NCBI GenBank assembly: GCA_902793195.1
Contig: CADBCS010000020.1
Location: forward strand, 1-64,000
DNA: 64,000 nt
Source of the DNA: an uncultured Coriobacteriaceae bacterium
GTDB lineage: Bacteria > Actinomycetota > Coriobacteriia > Coriobacteriales > Atopobiaceae
Reading direction: 5' to 3'
Shown here: piece by piece, positions 24,067 to 33,716 of the stretch
Layout: each line of letters starts with the position of its first letter
How positions within the stretch are numbered: the stretch's first letter is position 1
The notes under the pieces: generated by a model
What the model saw: only the letters and a program-made list of their open reading frames with translations
Told to the model about the DNA's origin: nothing
Databases searched by the model: none
Made by a program: the position numbers and the translations under genes

Positions 24067-26241
24067 ATGGTGAGGTGGACCCACAAGACGCCAACCGTTG
24101 GCGCAATCCTTGCATCGGCGTTTCTGGCCCTGTCGCTTGGGGCGTGTGCGGGTGGCCAGGAGCAGACGCCCGTGCAGTCGCCGGCACAGCCCACGGGGCA
24201 ACCCGCGGAGCAAGTAGACCCACAGGCCACCGGCCAGGGACCCATCGATCCCTCGGGCGGCACGCCCTGGATCGACTCCAATCTCAAGGAGAACATCAAA
24301 CCAAACATGGAGACCTCTCCCAAGGACGACTTCTACCTGTACGCCAACTACGACTGGCTGCTGAGCACAGATATTCCCGAGGGAGACAAGATCGCTGGAA
24401 CCAGGAGCATGGAGGGAGACGGGCCCGAGCATGTGGCGAAAGCGATCGCCGGTGACGAGCTCACGGGCCATGACGCCCGCCTGGCGCAGCTGCTCTATCA
24501 CGCCATCCAAGATACGGCCGCACGCGACGCCGCGGGCGTGGAGCCTGCACGGGCGACCTTCGACGCCATCCGTGCACTCGCCACCATCGACGACGTCTCT
24601 GCCTTCCTGCTCGATATCCAAAAGAGCGCCGGTGTTCCCACGCTCGTGCAGGCGTACATCAACCAGAGCAGCCTCAAGGACGATGGACATTACGTTCCCC
24701 GCGTCGACCAATCGACGCCGACCTTTGGTGGCTCGATGGGCACCATGGGCATGGATGCCACGTCGGTGAATCCCGAGGACGAGCTCTACAAGACTCGCCA
24801 GGCATGCGCGAGCGCGGTGCTCACGCGCTTGGGTTTGTCTGAGGACGAGGCCAAGGCGGTCTTCGACCATCGCATCGAGCTGGAAAAGCGCATCATCGAG
24901 GAGGCTGCAAAAGCAGCTCCCAAGGGTGAGGAAGAGGAAGATGGTGCCGAGGGCGCGTTCCTCAAGCTCGAGGACCTCGATGCCCTGGCAGGTGCGTTCC
25001 CCCTGCGCCAGCTCATAGAGGCAAGGGGGTACGGCAAGGCTACTGAGTTTATGGTAACTGACGAAGCCGAGGTTCGTGCGGTCTGCTCGCTCTACACCCA
25101 GGATAACATCGAGCTCATTCGCGACTACCTTCTTGCGGGTTACGCGCTCGAGGTGTCGAGCTGGCTCGACAGTCAGTCCTTTGAGGCATGGCGACAGGAC
25201 TACGCTGCGCTTGGCTACTACGATCAGCTCTCGATGGCCCAAACGAGTCCTGAGGAGAGGGCCGTCCTTCTCGTGCGTTCCCTGCTGCCCACGCCGACGG
25301 GTCGCGCCTATGCAGAGGCATACGACCTTGCGCATACCAAGGAGTTCATGAACAAATTCTGCAAGGAGGCCATCGAAGCCCACAAGGAGGTCGTCAATGC
25401 CAGCAAGTGGCTCTCCGATGCCTCAAAGCAACGGCTCAGCGAGAAGCTTGACGCCATCACCATCAAGGCGGTTTATCCCGAGGTATGGGAGGACTACTCC
25501 GGGCTCGATCTTGAGGGCCTGAGCTACTACGAGGCGCGCCGCGCCATCTGGCTCTTCGATGTCGTGCGCAACGCCGCCCTCACGAACACCGCGCAAGACA
25601 AGCAGGCGTGGATCGATCCCACCCTCGTTGGCTCGGCCCATTACGAGGGAGGCACTAACAGCTTCGTCGTTCCTGGTGGCGCCGTCGAGGGTGACGTGGC
25701 TCGCTATGAGGCAGGCGAGATATCGCTCGCCGAGTTTTTGGGTGGCCCGGTAGGATACCTCACCTTCCATGAAAGCGCACACTCGCTCGATCCGAACGAC
25801 TTGAAGATCGGTCCTCACGGCGAGAGTGTGGAGGAAACGCTTCTGGAGCCAGCTGATCTTAAGGAATTTGAGAGGCGCACGCAAAAGGCGGTGGACTACT
25901 ACGACGGCATCGTCGCGTTTAAGGGCCAGAACATGGTGGGCAGCGGCATCGTGAACGAAGGCCAGACCGAGATAAACGCCTTGCAGGCCAGACTCGCGTA
26001 TGCGGCGCATCAGGACAACTTCGACTACAAGGCCTTCTTCGAGAAGCGCGCGCACGTGGGCCGAGTCCTGCGTACGCCCGAGCTCGAGCGCCAGTGCATA
26101 TTGGGCGCAGACAGCCACCCGTCGGCATATCTGGACATCAACGGACCCAACCAGATGTTCGAGGAGTTCTACCAGACCTACGATGTGAAGGAGGGCGACG
26201 GCATGTACCTCGCCCCCGAGGCCCGACTCGTATTCTGGTAG
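24067..26241 (+). CDS. M13 family metallopeptidase lipoprotein
   Basis: 724 aa; start ATG 24067 with GAGGGAG upstream and TATACT (24025-24030) as likely -10. Signal peptide with lipobox SLGACAGG, then a Gln/Pro/Thr linker. The body is neprilysin-like: KDDFYLYANYDWL near the N-terminus, zinc motif HESAH (His568, Glu569, His572), and Glu631 in NEGQTEINALQARL exactly 63 residues later, the spacing of the third zinc ligand in neprilysin, although the usual ENIAD is altered. It ends with MYLAPEARLVFW, close to the conserved end of M13 enzymes. A cell-surface oligopeptidase. Confidence 0.92.
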   Translation: MVRWTHKTPTVGAILASAFLALSLGACAGGQEQTPVQSPAQPTGQPAEQVDPQATGQGPIDPSGGTPWIDSNLKENIKPNMETSPKDDFYLYANYDWLLSTDIPEGDKIAGTRSMEGDGPEHVAKAIAGDELTGHDARLAQLLYHAIQDTAARDAAGVEPARATFDAIRALATIDDVSAFLLDIQKSAGVPTLVQAYINQSSLKDDGHYVPRVDQSTPTFGGSMGTMGMDATSVNPEDELYKTRQACASAVLTRLGLSEDEAKAVFDHRIELEKRIIEEAAKAAPKGEEEEDGAEGAFLKLEDLDALAGAFPLRQLIEARGYGKATEFMVTDEAEVRAVCSLYTQDNIELIRDYLLAGYALEVSSWLDSQSFEAWRQDYAALGYYDQLSMAQTSPEERAVLLVRSLLPTPTGRAYAEAYDLAHTKEFMNKFCKEAIEAHKEVVNASKWLSDASKQRLSEKLDAITIKAVYPEVWEDYSGLDLEGLSYYEARRAIWLFDVVRNAALTNTAQDKQAWIDPTLVGSAHYEGGTNSFVVPGGAVEGDVARYEAGEISLAEFLGGPVGYLTFHESAHSLDPNDLKIGPHGESVEETLLEPADLKEFERRTQKAVDYYDGIVAFKGQNMVGSGIVNEGQTEINALQARLAYAAHQDNFDYKAFFEKRAHVGRVLRTPELERQCILGADSHPSAYLDINGPNQMFEEFYQTYDVKEGDGMYLAPEARLVFW

Positions 26242-26307
26242 GCCAACTGCGGGCGCAGACCGGCCCCGAAGGGATGGCTCCTTCGCGGTCGGTCTCTCGG
26301 TTCGTTG

Positions 26308-26826
26308 CTATTCAGTCTTCTCGAACTTGAACAGCCCACCGTCCATGCCGGGGTAGTCGTCGCCCTCCTCTGCGGGGAAGTCCGGGTTGGGGTGGTGCTC
26401 GTTGTAGTACTCGGTAATGTGGAAGCCACACTTGTTGATGTAAAAGTGGATGTTTCGCCTCTCGTGGTAGGGCGTAACGAGCGTCCAGCGCTCGGCGTCT
26501 GGGTAGCGTGCCTCGATTGCCTGCCAGGCGGCAGAGCCCAGATGCCTGTTTTGGTGTTCCGTGTCGACGAAGATGAAGTCCAGGAACTTGCTTTGCGGGT
26601 CTCCCGTTACGATGGCTCCGCCAACGGGCCTTCCCTCGCACATAACGTTAAGCGCCTCGGCGCCCGATGCCAGCAGGGACTCGTCAATGTCGCGCTGGGG
26701 AGGGATGACCTCGCCAAAGTCGGGAAACACCTCTTTTGCCGCGTGGGTAAACGACCTTTGCAAGCGCAGTGTGAACGAGGCCATGTCCTCTGGACGGACC
26801 GGCTCCAAATAGACTCCTGGTGTCAT
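26308..26826 (-). CDS. GNAT family N-acetyltransferase
   Basis: 172 aa from ATG 26826 behind AGGAGG. GRPVGGAIVTGDPQSKFLDF and FVDTEHQNRHLGSAAWQAIE provide the beta4 and acetyl-CoA-binding segment (HQNRHLGSAAW for the canonical Q/RxxGxG/A). The C-terminal HFYINKCGFHITEYYNEHHP is the usual F..GF motif, here followed by a Pro/Asp-rich tail. Acceptor unknown. Last gene after YihY on the same strand. Confidence 0.88.
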   Translation of the reverse strand: MTPGVYLEPVRPEDMASFTLRLQRSFTHAAKEVFPDFGEVIPPQRDIDESLLASGAEALNVMCEGRPVGGAIVTGDPQSKFLDFIFVDTEHQNRHLGSAAWQAIEARYPDAERWTLVTPYHERRNIHFYINKCGFHITEYYNEHHPNPDFPAEEGDDYPGMDGGLFKFEKTE

Positions 26827-26868
26827 GTGATACCTCCTCTTGGGTATGTGCCTGATCGAGGGCGTCAG

Positions 26869-27720
26869 CTATTCTGCGAGCGCCGTGCTGGCGTCTGCCT
26901 CCCGCTCGGCCAGCACGCGGTTGACAAACGCGCCCGCCATGATGATGTATCCCGCAAGGTACATCCAAAACAGGAGCATCGCGACCGCGCCGATGCTGCC
27001 GTAGAGGGCGTCGTAGTTGCAAAAGTAGTCAACATACAGGCGAAAGCCAAACGCGACGACGCCGCATACCAGCGTCGCGAAGAAGGCTCCGGGCAGCTGA
27101 GTCTTGGGGTGCCGCTTGCCAGCAGGCAAAAACGCGTAGCAGACGTCGATGATGAGGACGCCCGCCACAACAACCACGACCGGGCTGAGCATGGCCTCTA
27201 GGGGTTCCGGCACACGCAGGGAGGGGGCAATCTTTCCGAGGGCGTTCATAACGCTGTTGCTAAAGATGAGGTACAGCACCGCCGCGATCATAATTCCCAA
27301 GAGCACGATTGCCACAATCGATATGATCGCCACCGCGACGGCGTTTCTGTTCTCGCGCACCGAGAAGGTCGCGTTGAGGCCGCCGCGAAGCGCCTTGGCG
27401 CCCTTGGACGCCGACCACAGCAGCGTTATTGTGGAGAGCGAGAACGCAATCCCTGAGTTCGCGTATGCGTGGCTGACTATTGATTGCACGAGCTCCTCGA
27501 GCGCGTCGGGTACCAACGACGAGACGAGTCCACCTACATCTGCCTCGCTGACCCCAAGTAGCGACACGAGCGAGATGCAGATGGCGAGCGTTGGGGGGAG
27601 CGACAAGAAGGAGAAGTATGCGATGCTGGAGGCGTGCGTCCCTGCGTTTATGGTTGCGAACTCGTCCCACAGGGCCTTTGCTTTGCGCAGCAACTCTTTC
27701 AAGGCCGTCCCTCTTCCCAT
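26869..27720 (-). CDS. yihY: YihY/BrkB-family inner membrane protein
   Basis: 283 aa with six membrane segments. Typical YihY landmarks: HASSIAYFSFLSLPPTLAIC, LLWSASKGAKALRGGLNATF, and RLYVDYFCNYDALYGSIGAV then MYLAGYIIMAGAFVNRVLAE. Once named ribonuclease BN, the family is now regarded as putative transporters or flippases. It lies 42 bases upstream of the GNAT gene on the same strand. A fragment of a paralogue is at 15833-15953. Confidence 0.92.
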   Translation of the reverse strand: MGRGTALKELLRKAKALWDEFATINAGTHASSIAYFSFLSLPPTLAICISLVSLLGVSEADVGGLVSSLVPDALEELVQSIVSHAYANSGIAFSLSTITLLWSASKGAKALRGGLNATFSVRENRNAVAVAIISIVAIVLLGIMIAAVLYLIFSNSVMNALGKIAPSLRVPEPLEAMLSPVVVVVAGVLIIDVCYAFLPAGKRHPKTQLPGAFFATLVCGVVAFGFRLYVDYFCNYDALYGSIGAVAMLLFWMYLAGYIIMAGAFVNRVLAEREADASTALAE

Positions 27721-27975
27721 CTAAGTGCCTCTCGTCCATCGCATCAGTCTAGCAAAACCCCTACGTCCCAAGCCATGCCGAGCGCACGTTCGCCAACAGG
27801 CATACGTGTCCTGCCACGCAAAACAACCGCTGAGGGGTATCGCGCCGACGGAAATGGCGCATAATGGAGAATGGAGAAGACGGGGCACTGGGTGCTCCTA
27901 TGCTCTGGAACCTTTGGGCTTTGTCGCTTGTGACGAACCTCGCAAAAGACAAGCCAAGAGTAGATCGGCGACAGA

Positions 27976-30024
27976 ATGAGCAAGACTGGCTTCGAGATCA
28001 ACGCGCGCACCCTTTCGATCATCGACGAGATCGGAGGGCACATGCCCGGCGGCTACTTCATCTACAAGGCGGAGGAGCCAGGGGATCTTCTGTATGCGAA
28101 CGACGCGGTCTTCAAGATCTATGGTTGCCGCAACCTCGACGAGTTTAGGGAACTCACGGGCTACACCTTTAGGGGAATGGTGCATCCCGAGGACTACAGT
28201 GGCATCTCCACGTCCATTGACGAGCAGATAGAGGACGACGAGGACAAAAAGGACTACGTTGAGTATCGCATTGTGCGCAAGGATGGCGCCATTCGGTGGG
28301 TGGACGACTTTGGCCACTATCTGGAGACGGAGAACTGTGGGGGCATCTACACCGTCTTTATCTCCGACATTACCGAGAAGCACGAGCGCATCCAGTCCGA
28401 CCTTGCCTCGCAGGAGGCCACCATCGCCGAGCTCAGCGACTCGTTCAAGAAGGCGCATGCCGAGCTCATCACGTTCAGCCGCATCGCTCAGGCGTTGGCA
28501 AACGACTACTTTTGCATCTACATCGTCGATCCCGACACCGGGGATTATGTAGAGTACGACTCCAACGAGGAATTCGACCAGCTTGGCCTCCAGAAGTCCG
28601 GATCCGACTTCTTTGGTCAGTGCCGCAAGAACATGCGGCGACTGATACACCCCGAGGACCGCGAACAGTTTTTGACCTTGTTTTCCAATGAGCGGGTGAT
28701 GTCCATCCTCAAGCAAGACGGCACCTTTACCACGAGGTTCCGCCTGATGATGAACGGCGCCCCAGTCTACATAAGCATGAAGGCGACGCTGCTGGAAGAC
28801 GAGAACGGCAGCCACCTGGTAATAGGGACGAGCAACATCGACGCACAGGTGCGACGCGAGCAGGAGTACAAGAGGCGGGTCGCGGAGGCCAAGATCAGCG
28901 CGAAGAACGACTTTCTCACCAACATGTCCCACGACATCCGAACGCCGATGAACGCCATCATTGGGTACACCAACATAGCGAACTCCCATCTCCACGACTC
29001 CAACAAGGTGCGCGATTCGCTCGACAAGATTGGGTCGTCGAGTCATTTTTTGCTGTCGCTTATAAACGACATCTTGGACATCTCCAAGATGGAGGATGGA
29101 AAGATGCAGCTCAGCAACGGTCCGTGCAACCTGGGAGACATCTTCCATCGCATCGAGGACATCACAGCCCTGCAGGCGCGCAACAAGTCGTTGGTCATTA
29201 CGTACCGGTATAAGGATGTAAAGCACTACCGGGTGAATGCCGACGAGGCGCGGCTCGAGCAGGTCCTTATAAACATTGTTGGCAACGCCATAAAGTACAC
29301 GCCCGAGGGCAAGAGGGTGGACCTGATTGCCGAGGAGGACGTGCGGCCTGCGGGCAACAGGCACCTGTATCGGTTTATCATTCGCGACACCGGCATTGGC
29401 ATTAGCGAGGAGTTCCTGCCGCACATCTTTGAGAGCTTTACGCGGGAGCAGAACACCACGATCAACAAGGTGCAGGGCACAGGTCTTGGCCTTGCCATTA
29501 CGGCAAAGATCGTGGAGCTTATGGGGGGTACGATCTCGGTTAGGAGTAAGGTGGGGGAGGGTTCCGAGTTTACCGTTGAGGTTGAGCTGGAGGCCCTTGA
29601 GTCCACCGAGGCCGAGGGAGGCGTGGACCTCGACTTTGACGATTTGGTGGGCACGCGCGTGCTTTTGGTAGAGGACAACGAGATCAATGCCGAGATTGCG
29701 ATCGTGATTTTGGAGCAGTATGGGCTGATCGTTGACCATGCCGAGAACGGCCTGGTCGCCCTACAGATGATGCGGAGCGGAAGCACCGGGTTGTACCAAG
29801 CCATCCTTATGGACATCCAGATGCCCGTAATGAACGGGTACGAGGCCACGGGTGCGATTCGTGCCATGGATGACGAGTACTGCAAGAGAATACCCATTAT
29901 TGCGGTGAGCGCCAACGCGTACGACGAGGACGTCCAGGCGTGCCTGGCGGCGGGCATGAACGCCCACATTGCAAAGCCCTACAACCCAGACGAGCTTCTG
30001 CGATTGCTGCGACAGTTCGTGTAG
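27976..30024 (+). CDS. PAS-PAS hybrid histidine kinase with receiver domain
   Basis: 682 aa, no membrane segment, so a cytoplasmic sensor. Two PAS regions (about 20-135 and 165-290, each with FRGMVHPEDY / MRRLIHPEDREQF type motifs), a short coiled linker, then HisKA with NMSHDIRTPMN (His319), and HATPase boxes NIVGNAIKYTPEGK, DTGIGISEEFLPHIFESFTR and GTGLGLAITAKIVELMGGT. The C-terminal receiver starts VLLVEDNEINAE and has its phospho-acceptor in MDIQMPVMNG (Asp613) with the Lys in IAKPYNPDEL. No separate response regulator is nearby; the signal is unknown. Confidence 0.93.
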   Translation: MSKTGFEINARTLSIIDEIGGHMPGGYFIYKAEEPGDLLYANDAVFKIYGCRNLDEFRELTGYTFRGMVHPEDYSGISTSIDEQIEDDEDKKDYVEYRIVRKDGAIRWVDDFGHYLETENCGGIYTVFISDITEKHERIQSDLASQEATIAELSDSFKKAHAELITFSRIAQALANDYFCIYIVDPDTGDYVEYDSNEEFDQLGLQKSGSDFFGQCRKNMRRLIHPEDREQFLTLFSNERVMSILKQDGTFTTRFRLMMNGAPVYISMKATLLEDENGSHLVIGTSNIDAQVRREQEYKRRVAEAKISAKNDFLTNMSHDIRTPMNAIIGYTNIANSHLHDSNKVRDSLDKIGSSSHFLLSLINDILDISKMEDGKMQLSNGPCNLGDIFHRIEDITALQARNKSLVITYRYKDVKHYRVNADEARLEQVLINIVGNAIKYTPEGKRVDLIAEEDVRPAGNRHLYRFIIRDTGIGISEEFLPHIFESFTREQNTTINKVQGTGLGLAITAKIVELMGGTISVRSKVGEGSEFTVEVELEALESTEAEGGVDLDFDDLVGTRVLLVEDNEINAEIAIVILEQYGLIVDHAENGLVALQMMRSGSTGLYQAILMDIQMPVMNGYEATGAIRAMDDEYCKRIPIIAVSANAYDEDVQACLAAGMNAHIAKPYNPDELLRLLRQFV

Positions 30025-30037
30025 TGGGGCAAACCAT

Positions 30038-30163
30038 CCGCAGGGGACGGTCCCTTCCGGACGGTACTCGCCCGCAGGGGACCGTCCCTTCCGGACGGTT
30101 CCGCAGGGGACGGTCCCTTCCGGACGGTACTCGCCCGCAGGGGACCGTCCCTTCCGGACGGTT
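30038..30163. repeat. four-unit tandem repeat of self-complementary GGGACGGTCCC blocks
   Basis: Four units of about 29-34 bp with core CAGGGGACSGTCCCTTCCGG alternate CGG and CCG at the centre, giving a 62-63 bp higher-order period. Each core is a short palindrome. They lie between the convergent kinase and kptA genes, and may serve as a bidirectional terminator. The same core reappears in the 62-bp palindrome at 44361. Confidence 0.8.
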
Positions 30164-30188
30164 GGAGGGGTTGCGTTTCCAGCGGCGG

Positions 30189-30749
30189 TTAGCTCGTCTC
30201 GATTCTTGTGAGGTACTCTGGTGGCAGGTAGTCACAGAGCCAGGTCGTGTCGTTTCCGCGATAGAAGTCGACGCCGTCGCTGAGGGCGCGTGTGGCGTCC
30301 ACCCTCAGAAGCACGACTCTTCCACCGTGGCGGCTGCCCACCTGCACGGCTGTCTCGACATCGGTGGAGAGGTGGACGTATTGCCGACCCATGGGTAGGA
30401 GCCCGTCGGTGGCGATGTGCGCGGCAGCGTCCTCGGACGTCCCATGATAGAGGATGCTGGGAGGCTCGGCGCTCCTATACGCGATGGTGCGGGGGAGCGA
30501 GTGTCCGTATCGGGCTCGGATGCGACCGGCCTCGACGGCGAAGCGCACCTTGCTGCCGTGCTCAACGACGTGCATGATATCGTCCTCGGTGATTCGCCGC
30601 GGCCAGCCGCCGCGTCTGTTGAGCGCCTCGACGAGCGTGACGACCTCTATGCTGCCGTCCGGAGCGAGCGTGATGCCGAGGCGCTCGGGCCTGTGGCGCA
30701 GCGCCTTCGACATGGCCTTGCTCAGACTCGTATAGTTGATGTCGGCCAT
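30189..30749 (-). CDS. kptA: RNA 2'-phosphotransferase (Tpt1/KptA family)
   Basis: 186 aa. Family hallmarks in order: LSKAMSKALRHRPERLGITL, GSKVRFAVEAGRIRARYGHS (the RxRxxxGHS site), ILYHGTSEDAAAHIATDGLL, QYVHLSTDVETAVQVGSRHG. The enzyme transfers an internal RNA 2'-phosphate to NAD+, releasing ADP-ribose cyclic phosphate; the physiological substrate in bacteria is uncertain. ATG 30749 with GGAGGACTCC-type site on the minus strand. Confidence 0.93.
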   Translation of the reverse strand: MADINYTSLSKAMSKALRHRPERLGITLAPDGSIEVVTLVEALNRRGGWPRRITEDDIMHVVEHGSKVRFAVEAGRIRARYGHSLPRTIAYRSAEPPSILYHGTSEDAAAHIATDGLLPMGRQYVHLSTDVETAVQVGSRHGGRVVLLRVDATRALSDGVDFYRGNDTTWLCDYLPPEYLTRIETS

Positions 30750-31213
30750 GGAGTCCTCCAGACGTTGCGTGCCGGGTATTGGATGCGCGTTGTGGCAGCA
30801 AACCCAGCGACAAGATTAGCACGAGCGGTCGAAGCCCGCAGGAAACCGCGGTCGCGTTGGGGTACGGCAACGACCGAGTTCCCAAGCGAGTGGGGCGTCT
30901 TTCTTGATGAAACGATTGTCCCAGTTGGCGCATCAATCTCAGAAAACCATTGTCCACTTTCACGCGATGCGACGAATCTCGCATTACCAGCCAAGCGGAA
31001 ATGGCGCCAGACATGACCCCCTCTGGCTCGAAAACCGTGTTTGGAAGAACCTACAGCCGTCGCTGAGGTCTCAGAGTCCATCGCTGCGACCGGTTCGATG
31101 AAGTTGGCCGCCCACCAATGGGCCCATGCATGGGCGAAAGTCATCGGGCATGCTACGACGCCCCAAGATGATGCATAATCGGATGAAAAGCCACAAGCAC
31201 GATGGGGGCATAC
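30750..31213 (+). other. intergenic, no supported gene
   Basis: About 460 bases between kptA and the next gene. Open frames of 65-140 codons exist on both strands but lack ribosome sites and any recognisable motif; composition looks like decayed coding sequence. Nothing further could be assigned. Confidence 0.4.
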
Positions 31214-32206
31214 ATGCTAGACAGATCGACGCTCTTTCGCATTCTGTACGCGCTTACCGCTCGAGATGGGCGTGAGGAGAGGCTCTTTGGCCCAAACGCC
31301 CGGCTCGCCTACGAGGCGTTTGACAAAAGCCTCGTGGGTGATGCGTTTCCCGAGGTGTGGTTCGAGCTGCCCCTGGCCGGAGAGCCATGGCTCGACCTGC
31401 ACGCGCTCACGTCGCATGAGGGATTGCGGCCCGACACGGTATTTGATTCCAGGACGTGCGGTGGCTGCCCGGAAGCCTTCGAGTGGTTTGCGTCGAGGGG
31501 AGGTGAGGCCCGCCAGCTCGCGCTGAGCTGGGACACGTCCACGGGTGTGGTCGACGTGCCCGCGATCCAGCTGCTCGTGGCCACGGACAACCCCGACGTA
31601 ACGTGCGACTTTCTTGCGGCCATAGGGCGCTCCGACGCCATGGATGACTACCGTGCCTTTGTAGGGCGCCTTCCCAAAGACTGGTTCGCCTGCTATGCGG
31701 GCTCGTTTGCGATGCGGCCAGATCATCACCTGCGCGTTGAGTGCATTCCAAACGCAAAGCTGCAGCGACGCTATGCCACGGACCCTGCGTTGCTAGAGAA
31801 GCACCTGCGCCAGGTGGGCATGACCGAGTTGGGAGACACCATCGTCCCTCGCTGCCAGATGCTTGCAGACACCCCGTTTAAGCTCGAGTTCCAGTTTGAC
31901 GTAATGCCTGGAGGCGTCGCGGGGCCCACGCTCGGCGCGAGCCTGCGCTTTGACTGCCCACCAGGGGCGGAGGACTGGGGCTGCTTCGACCCAGAAGGCG
32001 AGGCGGGTGAGCTCATGCGCCAGGTGGAGGACTGGGGCCTTGCCGACGACAGGTGGCGCCTGCTGGCCGAGGCGATGTTTGCCAAGCGAGTGGCACGCGA
32101 GGACGCCTTCTGCAAGCTCTACTGCTTCCCGGCATTCGTCAAGCTTCGCTGGAAGCACGGCGCGCCGTTGGACGCCAAGGCCTATCTCCTGTTAAGTCAG
32201 GAATAG
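31214..32206 (+). CDS. conserved protein of unknown function, 330 aa
   Basis: Start placed at ATG 31214, six bases after GGGGG; ATG 31202 would add four residues but has no ribosome site. No signal peptide or membrane helix. The protein is mixed alpha/beta and rich in Trp and acidic residues (FPEVWFELPLAGEPWLDLHA, FECP-free; EDWGCFDPEGEAGELMRQVE). No catalytic motif was recognised. It is a single gene facing the iron alcohol dehydrogenase across a double hairpin. Confidence 0.75.
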   Translation: MLDRSTLFRILYALTARDGREERLFGPNARLAYEAFDKSLVGDAFPEVWFELPLAGEPWLDLHALTSHEGLRPDTVFDSRTCGGCPEAFEWFASRGGEARQLALSWDTSTGVVDVPAIQLLVATDNPDVTCDFLAAIGRSDAMDDYRAFVGRLPKDWFACYAGSFAMRPDHHLRVECIPNAKLQRRYATDPALLEKHLRQVGMTELGDTIVPRCQMLADTPFKLEFQFDVMPGGVAGPTLGASLRFDCPPGAEDWGCFDPEGEAGELMRQVEDWGLADDRWRLLAEAMFAKRVAREDAFCKLYCFPAFVKLRWKHGAPLDAKAYLLLSQE

Positions 32207-32234
32207 CCGGAGGCACGAACGTGGGAAAAAGAGC

Positions 32235-32320
32235 CAAAGGCCCTTTCTCATTCTTGGGCAAGATGAGAAAGGGCCTTTGATCCCAACGCGGACGAGAAAA
32301 GGGGTTTGGCCCCTTTTCTC
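32235..32320. terminator. two strong hairpins between convergent genes
   Basis: Hairpin one has perfect 17-bp arms (CAAAGGCCCTTTCTCAT at 32235-32251 and its complement at 32263-32279). Hairpin two has 11-bp arms GAGAAAAGGGG / CCCCTTTTCTC (32294-32304, 32310-32320). Both have A/T-rich outer edges and can work in either direction. Hairpin two has a relative at 43411-43433. Confidence 0.8.
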
Positions 32321-32334
32321 AATTGGAACGCGAT

Positions 32335-33549
32335 TTAGAACTCCACCGGCAGGTCGAAGTAGACGCACTTGAGGAGCTGCTCCATCTCCTCGGGGGTCGG
32401 CTGGCGCGGGTTGGAGCCGGTGCATGCGTCGGCGATGGCGTTTACGGCAACCTGCGGAGCCTTGTCGAAGAACTCCTTCTCGTCGATGATGGAGGTCTCG
32501 GCGATGACGCCGGCCTGACCGTAGTTCTTGATGCCCTGCGGGATGTTGATCTTGTCGTTGAGGTCGCGAATCATCTGGACGAGGGCCTGGACCAGCTCCT
32601 CCTCGGTCTCGCCGTCGAGGTGGAAGACCTCACTGGCAATGTAGGCGTAACGCGCGCGGGCGCGGTCGTCCTTGGCGTTGAACTGGATGACCTTGCCCAG
32701 GTACATGGCGTTGGCGCAGCCGTGGATGATGTGGCCGCCCGAGAACGCGGCGCCCGTCTTGTGGGCCATGGAGTGCACGATGCCAAGAAGGCCGCTGGAG
32801 AACGCGATGCCGGCGATGCACTGCGCGTCGTGCATGTGCTTGCGGGCCTCCTTGTCGCCGGTGTAGCTCTTGGGCAGCCACTCCACGATCTCGCGCATCG
32901 CATAGAGCGCGTTGGCGTCGGTGTAGGCGCTTGCCGCGGTCGAGACGTACGCCTCGATGGCGTGGGTCAGGGCGTCCATGCCAGTGTGGGCGCAGAGCTT
33001 CGCAGGCATGGTGTAGGTGATCTCGGGGTCCACGATGGCGACGTCGGGCGTAATCTCGAAGTCGGCGATGGGATACTTGATTCCCGCCTGGTAGTTGGTG
33101 ATGATCGAGAAGGCCGTGACCTCGGTGGCGGTGCCGGAGGTGGAGGAGATGGCACAGAACTTGGCCTTGGTGCGGAGCTTGGGAAGGCCAAAGACGATGC
33201 ACATGTCCTCGAAGGTGGTCTCGGGATACTCGTACTTGATCCACATGGCCTTAGCGGCATCGATGGGGCTGCCGCCGCCGATGGCGACGATCCAGTCGGG
33301 CTTGAAGGCGGCCATGGCCTCGGCGCCCTTCATGACGGTCTCGACCGACGGGTCGCTCTCGACGCCCTCGATGATGTCTACGTCCATGCCCGCCTCGCGA
33401 AGATCGGCCTCAAGCTCATCCAGGAAGCCGCCGCGGCGCATGGAGCCGCCGCCCGTTACGATCATGGCGCGCTCGCCCTTGAAGTTCTTGACCTCATGGC
33501 GGGCACCCTCGCCAAAGTACAGGTCACGAGGATTGGTAAAACGTCCCAT
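32335..33549 (-). CDS. iron-containing alcohol dehydrogenase
   Basis: 404 aa, ATG 33549 with AAAGGAGA upstream. NAD(P)-binding IVAIGGGSPIDAAKAMW (GGGS motif), SSTSGTATEVTAFSII, and the metal-binding segment HTGMDALTHAIEAYVS followed by GIVHSMAHKTGAAFSGGHII give the Asp and three His ligands of class III dehydrogenases. It resembles the butanol/ethanol dehydrogenase branch rather than the FucO branch. Probably a fermentative reductase of acetaldehyde or longer aldehydes. Confidence 0.93.
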   Translation of the reverse strand: MGRFTNPRDLYFGEGARHEVKNFKGERAMIVTGGGSMRRGGFLDELEADLREAGMDVDIIEGVESDPSVETVMKGAEAMAAFKPDWIVAIGGGSPIDAAKAMWIKYEYPETTFEDMCIVFGLPKLRTKAKFCAISSTSGTATEVTAFSIITNYQAGIKYPIADFEITPDVAIVDPEITYTMPAKLCAHTGMDALTHAIEAYVSTAASAYTDANALYAMREIVEWLPKSYTGDKEARKHMHDAQCIAGIAFSSGLLGIVHSMAHKTGAAFSGGHIIHGCANAMYLGKVIQFNAKDDRARARYAYIASEVFHLDGETEEELVQALVQMIRDLNDKINIPQGIKNYGQAGVIAETSIIDEKEFFDKAPQVAVNAIADACTGSNPRQPTPEEMEQLLKCVYFDLPVEF

Positions 33550-33716
33550 AGAGATCTCCTTTCCGCCTGTAGTCACAGGTGATAACGCTCGGGTATCCGA
33601 GCCGACTAACCTTGTGGCATTGTACCATCGTCAAACACAAAGACGACAATACGAACGAAACATACAAGCAATATCGGACGCGGCACTTTTGCCACAGGGG
33701 GAAGACACCCCTTGCC

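Noticed and set aside
27898..29739. 613-codon minus-strand open frame
   Set aside because: Lies opposite the histidine kinase, shares its codon periodicity and has no motif; a shadow.
30722..31144. 140-codon minus-strand frame beyond kptA
   Set aside because: Overlaps the kptA start, low-complexity translation, no start signal.
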